Below are positions 8,460 through 15,519 of a stretch of DNA of 24,533 nt, one piece after another. Source of the stretch: Myxococcales bacterium UBA5297 (lineage in GTDB: Bacteria; Myxococcota; Myxococcia; Myxococcales; UBA5297); assembly GCA_002408385.1 (NCBI GenBank), contig DHSB01000067.1, positions 1-24,533 on the forward strand, in the 5' to 3' direction. How positions within the stretch are numbered: the first letter of the stretch is position 1; each line of letters begins with the position of its first letter. The notes under the pieces are model-generated. The model was not told the DNA's origin, did no database searches, and saw nothing but the letters and a program-made list of their open reading frames with translations. A program made the translations under genes and the position numbers.

Positions 8460-9671
8460 ATGAGCTACCTCGTCCTCGCGCGCAAATGGCGCCCCCAGGC
8501 CTTCGGCGACATGACCGGCCAGGAGCACATCGTCCGCACGCTCTCCAACGCCATTCAGGCAGAGCGGGTCGCGCACGCCTACCTGTTCTGCGGCCCGCGC
8601 GGCGTCGGCAAGACCACCGCGGCCCGCCTGCTCGCCCGCGCGCTCAACTGCGAGAAGGGCCCAGGCCCGACGGCCGAGCCCTGCGGGGTCTGCCGCCCCT
8701 GCATCGAGATCGCCGCGGGCAGCTCGGTCGACGTCGCCGAGATCGACGGCGCCTCGAACAACGGCGTCGAGGACGTGCGCCAGATTCGCGAGCGGGTCAC
8801 CTACCTACCCCAGCGCGACCGGCACAAGATCTACATCATCGACGAAGTCCACATGCTCACCACGCAGGCGTTCAACGCCCTGCTCAAGACGCTCGAAGAG
8901 CCGCCTCCGCACGTCAAGTTCATCTTCGCCACCACCGAGCCGCACAAGCTGCCCGACACCATCCTGTCGCGCTGCCAGCGCCACAACTTCCGGCGCATCC
9001 CCGCCCAGCGCATGGTCGAGCGGCTCCAGCACATCGCCAAGGAGGAAGGCTCGACCATCTCCGACCGCGCCCTGTCGCTCATCGTGCGCCAGTCCGAGGG
9101 CGGCATGCGCGACGCGCTCTCGCTGCTCGACATGGTCCTGTCGGCCTGCGGTCGCGAGGCGAACGACGAGGCGGTCGCCGAGGCCCTGGGCGCCATCGAC
9201 CGCACCGCGGTCCAGGAGATCTGCGAAGCGCTCGTGCGCCGCGACGCGAAGGCGGTGCTCGCACGCATCGAGGCCCTGCACAACCTGGGGGCCGACTTTC
9301 GCCGGCTGGCCGAAGAGCTCGCGCTGCATCTGCGCCACCTGCTCGTCGCCCGCTCGGTGGGCGAGGCGCCCGAGGAGCTCGCCGACTCGGAGCGCAAGGC
9401 GGCTCTCACCCTGGCCAACCAGACCGATCCCGCGCACCTCGCGCGCCTGTTCGACCTTTTGCACGGCGCGATCTGGGAGGTCTCCCGGGCCGCCGAGCCG
9501 CGGCTGGCGATGGAGGTGACGCTGCTCAAGGGCATCCACCTCGCCCCGAGCGCGCCGGTCTCCGAGCTCATCGCCCGCGTCGACACCCTCTCCCGAAAGC
9601 TGGGCGACGCGGCCCCGGGCACCTCGGCCGCCGAGGGGGTGCGGCCCCCCCCGCGCCCTTTCGTCCGCTAG
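8460..9671 (+). CDS. dnaX: DNA polymerase III gamma-like subunit (in-frame short DnaX product), 403 aa
   Basis: This is the clamp-loader ATPase of the replisome, which loads the sliding clamp. Visible features are the P-loop GPRGVGKT (45-52), the zinc-module cysteines C64, C75, C78 and C81, Walker B DEVH (128-131) and the SRC motif (170-172). The clamp-loader lid and collar region follows to about residue 375. The zero frame then enters a Pro-rich stretch, reads a run of eight C, and stops at TAG 9669-9671, giving a product close in size to E. coli gamma (431 aa). The tau-specific domains continue in the -1 frame. The start ATG at 8460 yields the canonical SYLVLARKWRPQ N-terminus. It heads dnaX-ybaB-recR. 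Confidence 0.95.
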   Translation: MSYLVLARKWRPQAFGDMTGQEHIVRTLSNAIQAERVAHAYLFCGPRGVGKTTAARLLARALNCEKGPGPTAEPCGVCRPCIEIAAGSSVDVAEIDGASNNGVEDVRQIRERVTYLPQRDRHKIYIIDEVHMLTTQAFNALLKTLEEPPPHVKFIFATTEPHKLPDTILSRCQRHNFRRIPAQRMVERLQHIAKEEGSTISDRALSLIVRQSEGGMRDALSLLDMVLSACGREANDEAVAEALGAIDRTAVQEICEALVRRDAKAVLARIEALHNLGADFRRLAEELALHLRHLLVARSVGEAPEELADSERKAALTLANQTDPAHLARLFDLLHGAIWEVSRAAEPRLAMEVTLLKGIHLAPSAPVSELIARVDTLSRKLGDAAPGTSAAEGVRPPPRPFVR

Positions 9672-10375
9672 ACGCGGACTCGGCCGACGAGCGGTTCGAG
9701 CGCCCGCCCCTCGAAGCGCAGCCCTCGCCCGTCGAGCGCCCGACCGGCGCGGCGGAGGTGGCCGTCGACGCCCACCAGCCACGAGCGGTTCCCCCTGCGA
9801 AGAGCGCCCTTGAGGCCCCCGGAGAGCTCCCAGCGCGCGAGTCGAGCGCTCGCATGGCGAGCATGGCGCCGCGGCCCGAGCCTGCAGCGCAGCCGGCCAC
9901 GAAGTTGGGCCCGCCCGCCAACTTCGATGCCGTCTGGCGCGAGCTCGTCGCCGCGCTGCGCGGCCAGAAAAGAGAGCTGCTCGCCAGCGCCATGGCACAC
10001 GGCAGGGTTCTCGCGGTCTCGACAGGCCGCGTGCGCATCGGCTACGCGCCGGACTGCGGCATGTTTCGCCGCCAAGCCGAGCGGATGCAAAAGGACGCCG
10101 AGGCGGTTCTGAGCACGATCCTCGGCGAGCCGACGACGCTGTCGATAGAGGGCGTGTCGGCCGACGACGAGGTCCGCTCGATAGCCGAGGCGGAGAGCGA
10201 GCGGCAGCGCGAGCGCGAGGCGCGCATCCTGCGCGAGGCCCGCGAGTGCCCGGCGGTGCTCGCGGCGATGAGGATCTTTCAGGGCACCATCGAGCAGATC
10301 CGGGTGCTCGAACCGCCCGAAGAGCCCGAGGGGTTCTCCGACGAGGCCGAAGAGGCGGGCGACCCCGAAGCCTGA
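8460..10375 (+). CDS. dnaX: DNA polymerase III tau-like subunit, made by -1 frameshift in dnaX (about 638 aa)
   Basis: Moving to the -1 frame at the C8 run (9645-9652) joins the ATPase to a Pro/Ala-rich linker and a C-terminal domain ending at TGA 10373-10375. This domain (about 9900-10150) contains FDAVWRELVAALRGQKRELLA, then GRVRIGYAPD and MFRRQAERMQKDAEAVL, the typical tau domain that contacts the polymerase core and helicase. The combined length of about 638 aa is near E. coli tau (643). Unlike E. coli, where frameshifting makes the short gamma, here the short form is in frame and the long form needs the shift. Alternatives are transcriptional slippage adding one C, or a one-base assembly error in the homopolymer; all three leave the tau domain intact. 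Confidence 0.8.
9633..9679 (+). promoter_or_regulatory. Candidate programmed frameshift signal in dnaX
   Basis: A purine-rich SD-like GAGGGGGT (9633-9640) precedes a run of eight C (9645-9652) read as CCC CCC CCG in the zero frame, so P- and A-site tRNAs can re-pair one base back. Ten nt downstream GTCCGC (9663-9668) and GCGGAC (9674-9679) form a perfect 6-bp stem whose loop contains the zero-frame TAG stop. SD-like element, slippery run and hairpin have the same order as the E. coli dnaX signal, though spacings differ. Confidence 0.6.
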
Positions 10376-10404
10376 CGAATCAGCACCAAGACCAGAGACC
10401 GACG

Positions 10405-10427
10405 GCGCACGGCGCACCGCCGTGCGC
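10405..10427 (+). promoter_or_regulatory. Intercistronic hairpin abutting the ybaB ribosome binding site
   Basis: GCGCACGGC (10405-10413) pairs perfectly with GCCGTGCGC (10419-10427) around a 5-nt loop. The AGGAG ribosome binding site of ybaB begins at the very next base. It could protect the 3' mRNA end or tune ybaB translation. Confidence 0.55.
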
Positions 10428-10440
10428 AGGAGCAGAGACG

Positions 10441-10755
10441 ATGCCAGGAATCGACCTGAACTACTTCATCCGCCAAGCCAACAAGCTGACCGAGAAGATC
10501 GAGCAGCGCAAGAAGGAGCTCGCCGAGGAGACCGTCGAGGGCAACGCGGGCGGCCTGGTGACCGCGGTCGTCAACGGGGTCCAGGAGATCAAGGCGATCC
10601 ACATCGACCCGAAGGCGCTCGAGGGCAACGACACCGCGCTGGTGGAGGACCTCGTGGTCGCCGCCGTCAACCAGGCGCTCGAGAACTCGCGCAACAAGAT
10701 GAAGACCGAGCTCGAGAAGATCTCCGGCGGCGTGAAGATCCCGGGCATCACCTGA
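10441..10755 (+). CDS. ybaB: YbaB/EbfC-family nucleoid-associated protein, 104 aa
   Basis: This is a small DNA-binding nucleoid-associated protein of the YbaB/EbfC family, normally a dimer of alpha-beta-beta-alpha subunits. The sequence shows an N-terminal amphipathic helix (about 8-30, rich in Lys, Glu and Gln), the central two-strand region GLVTAVVNGVQEIKAIHIDP (about 38-57), a helix around VVAAVNQAL, and the terminal GG-IPGI-like tail typical of the family. Length and family position between dnaX and recR are both as expected. The ATG at 10441 has AGGAG eight nt upstream, which decides this start over longer in-frame ones. A repeat element begins at its stop codon. Confidence 0.95.
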   Translation: MPGIDLNYFIRQANKLTEKIEQRKKELAEETVEGNAGGLVTAVVNGVQEIKAIHIDPKALEGNDTALVEDLVVAAVNQALENSRNKMKTELEKISGGVKIPGIT

Positions 10756-10904
10756 GAGATGTGTCGAAGAACCCTTCGAGCGATAACCGTTCAGCCCGAG
10801 CGTAGGCCGAGCTCGCGAGGCCGAAGTCGAGGGCCCCTCGACTTTGCTCGAGGTGACCGGAGGGGGCGAGCCGAGGCCAGGGGGATTTCACGACAGCCCC
10901 TGAG
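10752..10904. repeat. MITE-like dispersed repeat, copy 3, between ybaB and recR
   Basis: The left end overlaps the ybaB stop codon and matches the left end of the copy at 3478 with one gap (about 20 of 25 positions). The right end (10884-10904) matches that copy's right end at 16 of 21. The core holds a perfect GTCGAGG/CCTCGAC hairpin (10826-10842) followed by TTT, so it could attenuate transcription into recR. The family's other copies are at 2050 and 3478. Confidence 0.6.
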
Positions 10905-10953
10905 CCGTTTCGTCCCGCGGGCTGTCTGCGCCGGCGCGGAGGCCGGCTGAACC

Positions 10954-11544
10954 ATGACCCCCGATCCGATTCAGCGCCTGGTCGCCGAGCTCGCCAAGCT
11001 CCCGGGCATCGGCGAGAAGACCGCCCAGAGGCTGGCCTTCCACATCCTCAAGGCGCCCAAGGAGTACGCGCGCGCGCTGTCCCAGGCGATCGCCGAGGTC
11101 GTCGAGAAGGTGCGCCTGTGCTCGGTCTGCTGCGCGCTCACCGAGGACGACCCCTGCCCGCTGTGCCGCGACGACAAGCGCGACCCGCGGCTGCTCTGCG
11201 TCGTCGAGAACGTCTCGGACCTGCTCGCCGTCGAGCGCACCCGCGAGTTTCGCGGCCGCTACCACGTGCTGCACGGCGTGCTCTCGCCGCTCGAGGGCGT
11301 CGGGCCCGACCAGCTCCGCATCAAGGAGCTGCTACCGCGCCTGAGCGCCGGGGTCGAAGAGGTCATCGTCGCCACCAACCCGGACGTCGAGGGCGAGGTG
11401 ACCGCGCTCTATCTGACCAAGCTCATCAAGCCGCTCGGCATCCGCGTCACGCGCATCGCGCAGGGCGTGCCGATGGGCGGGGATCTCGAGTACGCCGATC
11501 AGGTGACGCTGGCGCGGGCGCTGAGCGGACGGCGGGAGATGTGA
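10954..11544 (+). CDS. recR: Recombination mediator RecR, 196 aa
   Basis: RecR works with RecO (and RecF) to load RecA onto single-stranded gaps. All domains are visible in order: a helix-hairpin-helix LPGIGEKTAQRLAFH (16-30), a four-Cys zinc finger (C56, C59, C68, C71), a Toprim domain with VVENVSDLLAVE (about 83-94) and ATNPDVEGE (about 140-148), and the Walker B-like C-terminal RIAQGVPMGGDLEYAD. The length is typical (about 200). The ATG at 10954 has a GGAGG 11 nt upstream, somewhat far. It lies 198 bp after ybaB, an unusually wide gap for this conserved cluster, filled by a repeat element. Confidence 0.97.
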   Translation: MTPDPIQRLVAELAKLPGIGEKTAQRLAFHILKAPKEYARALSQAIAEVVEKVRLCSVCCALTEDDPCPLCRDDKRDPRLLCVVENVSDLLAVERTREFRGRYHVLHGVLSPLEGVGPDQLRIKELLPRLSAGVEEVIVATNPDVEGEVTALYLTKLIKPLGIRVTRIAQGVPMGGDLEYADQVTLARALSGRREM

Positions 11545-11581
11545 TTCGGGAGTTCTGAGTCCTGAGTTTTGAGTTATGAGT

Positions 11582-11608
11582 CGCCGGCGCTGAAGCGCTC
11601 CGCCGGCG
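11582..11608. terminator. Hairpin between convergent recR and deacetylase genes
   Basis: CGCCGGCG at 11582-11589 and again at 11601-11608 is self-complementary and gives an 8-bp stem with an 11-nt loop. It lies just after four TGAGT repeats. No U-tract follows on either strand, so a terminator role is tentative. Confidence 0.35.
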
Positions 11609-11715
11609 CGACACCAAGACCCGGAACGTCGGCCTTCGTGCCTGCCGGTTCGGTGGATCACCCTGCCGCGCCAGGCCTGCAGGGAGGGCCGGCCCTTTGG
11701 GAACCGTGCCGCGGC

Positions 11716-12654
11716 CTACTCGACGACGCTCCCGAGCTTGAGCGCGGCGTCGGCGAGCGTGAGCACCTCGAAGTCATCGACTATCCGGCGCAGCAGCTCG
11801 CGCAGTCTCTCGCGCTTGCGCTCGTACGGCTGATTCAGCTCGCGCTGCACGCGCGCAAGCTGCGGCACCGCGACGTCGCTGGCGTCGAGCAGGTCGATGC
11901 CGTGCAGCTCGAAGTTGAGGAACGGCTCACCCCGCAGGCGCCGGTAGAGCCCGGAGACGACGGGCCAGGGCAGCAGCACCGCCGCGGTTCCAATGAAGGG
12001 CACCCTCGTCACCGGCTCGACCGAGATCGGCAGCTCGAGCCTCGCCCCCTGCCCGGCCTTGTAGGGATCGCGGGGGTCGGGCCGATAGGGGAGGCGCGGG
12101 GCCAGCATCACCCGCGGGCGGTCGAGCACGGCCTTCGACGGGCGCCCGGCGAGCGCCATCGCCCCCATGATGGCGGCCTTGGCCAGGTAGTAGGGCGCTG
12201 CCGGGAAGACCGAGGAGTCGTAGAGGTAGTTGCGCACCCAGAGCACCTGCAGCAGCTCGCCGCTCACGGTGTAGCCGGGCGCCCGAAACCCCCGGGGCGG
12301 CGTCCCTACGGCGCGCACAATCGCCCGCTCGCCCTCGGTCACCTCGCGCACTATCCCTTCGGCCGAGCGCCGCGTCAGGTCGTAGTCGTGAGAGAAGGAG
12401 TGGTTGCCAATCTCGTGGCCCGCGTGCGCTGCGGCCCGCAGCGCCTCGGCCGAAGGCCGGTCCGAGAGGTCGCGCCCTACGGCAAAGAAGGTCGCGGCGA
12501 TGCCCGCGTCGGCAAACAGTCCGACGAACCGCGCCAGCGCCTTGCGATAGACCACGCGCGCGGCCTCGGGCGAGAGCAGCTCTTCGCTCAGCCCGTGGAT
12601 GCGCAGGTAGTGTCCGATGGAGTCGAGATCGACGTTGACGCAGGCGATTCCCAT
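11716..12654 (-). CDS. Polysaccharide deacetylase (NodB-type) family protein, 312 aa
   Basis: A carbohydrate-esterase-4 metal-dependent deacetylase removes acetyl or formyl groups from amino sugars. Visible motifs are the N-terminal Asp pair in NVDLDS (D9, D11), the metal-binding HSFSH (H85, H89), RAPG (124-127), YDSSVF (145-150) and a C-terminal LNFELHGID with H251 as the likely catalytic His. There is no signal peptide, and the catalytic domain starts at residue 4, so it probably acts in the cytoplasm or at its membrane face, as ArnD-like enzymes do on lipid-linked sugars. It begins 27 bp after the stop of a GT2 glycosyltransferase, implying one operon. No clear ribosome binding site is seen. 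The substrate is unknown. Confidence 0.88.
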   Translation of the reverse strand: MGIACVNVDLDSIGHYLRIHGLSEELLSPEAARVVYRKALARFVGLFADAGIAATFFAVGRDLSDRPSAEALRAAAHAGHEIGNHSFSHDYDLTRRSAEGIVREVTEGERAIVRAVGTPPRGFRAPGYTVSGELLQVLWVRNYLYDSSVFPAAPYYLAKAAIMGAMALAGRPSKAVLDRPRVMLAPRLPYRPDPRDPYKAGQGARLELPISVEPVTRVPFIGTAAVLLPWPVVSGLYRRLRGEPFLNFELHGIDLLDASDVAVPQLARVQRELNQPYERKRERLRELLRRIVDDFEVLTLADAALKLGSVVE

Positions 12655-12681
12655 GGCGATCGGCCGATGCGAGCCGGCGCG

Positions 12682-13401
12682 CTAGGCGCCCTTGATGCGG
12701 ATGGCGTAGACGAGCTTGCCGATGTTCTTGATGACGTTCGGCACGCGCCGCACCAGGTTGATCGTCGGCTTGCGCTTCTCGTGCACCACGACCGGAACCT
12801 CGACGACCCGGCGCCCCATGCGGCCGGCGCGGATGACGAGCTCGCTCGCGAACATGTCCTTGTCGACCAGGCAGGCGCGGGCCACCGGCAGCAGGGCGTC
12901 GCGCCGGAAAGCCTTCAACCCATGGGTGTCGGTGCCGCGGAAGCCGAGCGAGACGCGCAGCACGCCGTTGATCACCTTGGTGCCCGCGCGCCGCAGCAGC
13001 GGCCGCTCGTCCCGGGCCCCGCGCGCCGCCTTGCTGCCGACGACCATCTCCGCCTCGCCCGAACGCAACAGCGGCAGGGCGCGCCGATAGAAGTCGAGGT
13101 CGCACAGGTCGATCTCGTCGCTGATCACGTAGGTCCCGCGGGCCGAGAGGATTCCCTCCTTGAGCGCGCGGCCGTAGTTGGGCTCGCCGACGTGCAGCGC
13201 GCGCAGGCGCGGCAAGCGAGAGGCGAGCCCGTCGACGATCTGCGGCGTCGAATCACTCGAGCCGTTCTCGGCGAGGATCAGCTCGTAGTCGAGCCCCTGC
13301 TCGTCGAGCGCGCGGACGAGCTCTTCGGCAGCCGACTGAACTATCGCGGCCTCGTTGTAGACGGGGATGACTATCGAGATCTCTGGCGCTTTTTCGCTCA
13401 T
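12682..13401 (-). CDS. Family 2 glycosyltransferase (polyprenyl-phosphate type), 239 aa
   Basis: An inverting GT-A fold glycosyltransferase resembling dolichol/undecaprenyl-phosphate sugar transferases. The N-terminus [11 protein letters not shown] (8-18), the NDP-sugar-binding NGSSDST (46-52) and an acidic metal-binding cluster around SDEID (94-98) are visible, followed by a [12 protein letters not shown] acceptor-loop-type motif near residues 170-182. There are no transmembrane helices at the C-terminus, which ends basic (IKGA). The ATG at 13401 is chosen over a longer in-frame start because the GT domain begins right after it; no strong ribosome binding site is present. With the deacetylase it resembles an ArnC/ArnD-like pair, so the product may be a lipid-linked amino sugar (inference). 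Confidence 0.88.
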   Translation of the reverse strand: MSEKAPEISIVIPVYNEAAIVQSAAEELVRALDEQGLDYELILAENGSSDSTPQIVDGLASRLPRLRALHVGEPNYGRALKEGILSARGTYVISDEIDLCDLDFYRRALPLLRSGEAEMVVGSKAARGARDERPLLRRAGTKVINGVLRVSLGFRGTDTHGLKAFRRDALLPVARACLVDKDMFASELVIRAGRMGRRVVEVPVVVHEKRKPTINLVRRVPNVIKNIGKLVYAIRIKGA

Positions 13402-13797
13402 GGGCAGGTGCTCAGGGGATGCGGCTGGCGCGCCGCAGCCTACACCAAACAAACGTCAGGCTGGTCACAGTTCGACCGCCCGGGCTTCGCCCGGAACCTG
13501 AGCGCCCGGCCTCGGGCGGTAGGGGGCGCAGCCTGCCTGCGGGCGTCCTGTCGAATCGAGCAGGAGGCACGGGCGAAACGAGACTTCCCGGCGGCCGGCA
13601 GACCGCGCCGCGGCGCGACGAATCGCCAGGCTCGGTAGTACAGCGCCCGTCCGAGCGGCCTCTGACCGCGGGAGCATCGGGCGCAGCCGCGCGCCTGCGC
13701 GGACGCCGAGCTGCCGAGCGCGCTCGCCCGGCGCTCGTAGCGCGTCGCGCTCGCTCGGCTGGCACGGGCCGGGCCCGAAGAGAGGTATAAGCCGTTC
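13402..13797. other. Divergent spacer without a convincing gene (396 bp)
   Basis: Nothing coding is recognised. It contains GC-rich hairpins, including CCCGGGC-TTC-GCCCGG near 13478-13493, a motif repeated after the J-domain gene at 18145. The possible promoter of the downstream membrane-protein gene is at its right end. Confidence 0.55.
13786..13791 (+). promoter_or_regulatory. Putative -10 element, leaderless geometry
   Basis: TATAAG is a 5-of-6 -10 hexamer ending 6 nt before the ATG at 13798. Transcription would begin at about the A of the start codon. There is no convincing -35 and no Shine-Dalgarno. Confidence 0.35.
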
Positions 13798-14694
13798 ATG
13801 CTCACGCCCCCAGCTCCGGCCGACGCGCGCTGCGTGCAGCACCCGGAGCGTCCGGCCTGCGCGGTCTGTGGCGTCTGCACCCGGCCCGTCTGCGCGACCT
13901 GCGCCCTGCCGGTGGAGCCGGCGGTCTGTCGCGCCTGCGATAGCCAGCGGCGCGCCCTCGAGTTTCAGCCGCCCTCGGTCCGGGCCACGCTCTTGCTCGC
14001 CTGGCGCCTGTATCGCGCCTCGTTCAGCAGGCTGCTCCTCGTCTGCGCGGTCTTCGCGCCCGCCTTCGCTGCGGTCGACCACTTCGGTGCGAGCCGCGGC
14101 CTGCCGACGGTCGCGCAGATGCAGCTCGCGTGGCTGGCTCGGCTTCTCGTGGGCACCGTCGTCAGCGTCGCGGCGGCCCGGCTCTTCCTACGGGCGTGCG
14201 GCCAGCGCGGGCTCGACGCCGGCGAGGCGCTCGCCTACGCGCTGCGCCGCTGGCCCACGGCCGTCGCCGCCACCTTGGTGATGAGCCTCATCATCGGCAT
14301 TGGGATGGCCTTGCTGCTCGTCCCCGGCGTCGTCTTCGCCCTCTCCTATTGCCTGGTCACTCCGCTGCTGGCCGCCACGAGACTGGACGTGAAGCAGGTC
14401 TTGCGGGTGTCGCACTCGCTCGTCTTCGGCAAGCGCCGCGCGCTGCTCCCCGCTTTGGCCCTCGCCTTCGCCGCGAGCTCGCTGCCCGCGCTCGTGCCCG
14501 GGGTCGGGGGCTGGCTGCTCGGCTTGATGGGGCTCTCGCCCGCCTCGGCCGGCTGGATTGCGCCCGCGCAGCTCGCGGCCGAGGCCGCGACGATGCTCTT
14601 TGACCTGCTCCTCGTCGCCGCTCAGGTCGCCTGTTACAGGCAGCTCGTCGCCGGGTCGGGAGCTTTCCAGGGTGTCACCGAGACGACGATCTAA
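13798..14694 (+). CDS. Zinc-finger (B-box-like) N-terminus plus multi-pass membrane protein, 298 aa
   Basis: Residues 12-47 carry Cys/His metal ligands (C12, H15, C21, C24, C27, C32, C35, C44, C47) in the CxxHPxxP...CxxC spacing of bacterial B-box-like zinc ribbons. The rest is a multi-pass membrane domain with hydrophobic segments at about 79-95, 112-130, 157-180, 182-200, 217-250 and 263-280. The region LLVPGVVFALSYCLVTPLL resembles YciC/DUF975-type membrane proteins. The exact function is not known; membrane stress or envelope organisation is a guess. There is no Shine-Dalgarno; a TATAAG hexamer sits 6 nt before the ATG. It stands alone, with long spacers on both sides. Confidence 0.8.
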   Translation: MLTPPAPADARCVQHPERPACAVCGVCTRPVCATCALPVEPAVCRACDSQRRALEFQPPSVRATLLLAWRLYRASFSRLLLVCAVFAPAFAAVDHFGASRGLPTVAQMQLAWLARLLVGTVVSVAAARLFLRACGQRGLDAGEALAYALRRWPTAVAATLVMSLIIGIGMALLLVPGVVFALSYCLVTPLLAATRLDVKQVLRVSHSLVFGKRRALLPALALAFAASSLPALVPGVGGWLLGLMGLSPASAGWIAPAQLAAEAATMLFDLLLVAAQVACYRQLVAGSGAFQGVTETTI

Positions 14695-14861
14695 GGAGGC
14701 GCGGCCTCAGACCGACGAAACCGGTGCCGCTCGGCCGGCGCGATCTCGGCCTGGCCCCGCACGGCCCCGGCCGCTGTCCCTCGGCGGCGCAAGGCTCTTG
14801 ATGCTCCGGCGGGCCCACCTCGAGCGCGAGCGCGGGCAACTACGGTCAGATGGGTGCACTG

Positions 14862-15060
14862 GACAGGCGCAAGTCGCTCCTCCGCGCGCGCGAGGAGTGA
14901 CTCGACAGGCGCAAGTCGCTCCTCCCGGCGCGCGATGGAGTGACTCGACAGGCGCAGGTCGCCCCTCGACGCGCGCGAGGAGTGACTCGACAGGCGCAAG
15001 TCGCCCCTCCACGCGCGCGAGGAGTGACTCGACAGGCGCAAGTCGGCTCTCCGCAGCGTC
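14862..15060. repeat. Five-copy tandem array of 42-bp hairpin units
   Basis: Copies of GACAGGCGCAAGTCG-type sequence start at 14862, 14904, 14947, 14989 and 15031 (spacing 42, 43, 42, 42). Each junction can fold two mutually exclusive ways: AGGAGTGACT (14893-14902) with AGTCGCTCCT (14914-14923) around an 11-nt loop, or GTCGCTCCTC (14873-14882) with GAGGAGTGAC (14892-14901) around CG repeats. Later copies have one or two stem mismatches. Confidence 0.9.
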
Positions 15061-15383
15061 GCTCTCCCCCAATGGGGGATGTCCGTCGGCCTATCTGCCC
15101 GGCTTGGGGTCGAGTGAGGCCACGAGCGACTCGATCTCAAGGATCGCTCGACGGGCGCTGGGGGCAGCCGCACCGTCCTTTCAGCGTCCGAGCCCGGCGG
15201 CCGCGGGGACCGATTCGCGCCGTGCGCGAGGCGCTGCGTCTCGCGCGCTTCGACCGCTCGGGTGGCGCACGCCGGATCGAGAGGCGACAACGGGTCGTGC
15301 GGCCGGTATCTGGCGCGACGGTCGGTGCGGGCGACCGTCGACTCCCGGCCCTCGGCGCGCGCGCAGGGCCTTTGCCCGGCCGG

Positions 15384-15413
15384 TTGACCCTCTAAAGGTG
15401 GGGGTGCTAATCC
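15384..15413 (+). promoter_or_regulatory. Putative promoter of the HEAT-repeat lipoprotein gene
   Basis: TTGACC (15384-15389) and TAATCC (15408-15413) are separated by 18 bp, with TG plus one base before the -10 (extended -10). The start site would be near 15420, leaving a leader of about 100 nt. Confidence 0.45.
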
Positions 15414-15519
15414 TACCCGGTCCGCTCGACAGCCCACCACGCGGCGTGACGGGGGCCGTCATGGCCTTCGGCGCTCGACACGTCGTGAGCTCAGACCCGT
15501 ACCTGATCGCGAGGATCCC

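Larger units (their letters stand above)
14695..15519. other. Long repeat- and hairpin-rich spacer (825 bp)
   Basis: No convincing gene is seen. The open frames on both strands here follow from a repeat unit of 42 bp (14 codons) and break where one unit is 43 bp. It contains the five-copy tandem array (14862-15060), hairpins at 15065-15079 (TCCCCC/GGGGGA), 15123-15150 (CGAGCGA/TCGCTCG) and 15316-15340 (CGACGGTCG/CGACCGTCG, 9 bp), and a promoter for the next gene at 15384-15413. Confidence 0.6.

Noticed and set aside
13412..13880. Overlapping open frames in the spacer before the zinc/membrane gene
   Set aside because: They are Arg/Pro/Ala-rich, overlap each other on both strands and lack start signals or motifs.
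14862..15060. CRISPR array
   Set aside because: The 42-bp units are contiguous with no unique spacers, only five copies exist, and no cas gene is nearby.
14691..15440. Possible minus-strand gene with 14-residue repeats (LAPVESLLARVEG type)
   Set aside because: The repeat frame breaks where one unit is 43 bp, upstream and downstream translations are low-complexity, and the units are better explained by hairpin structure.
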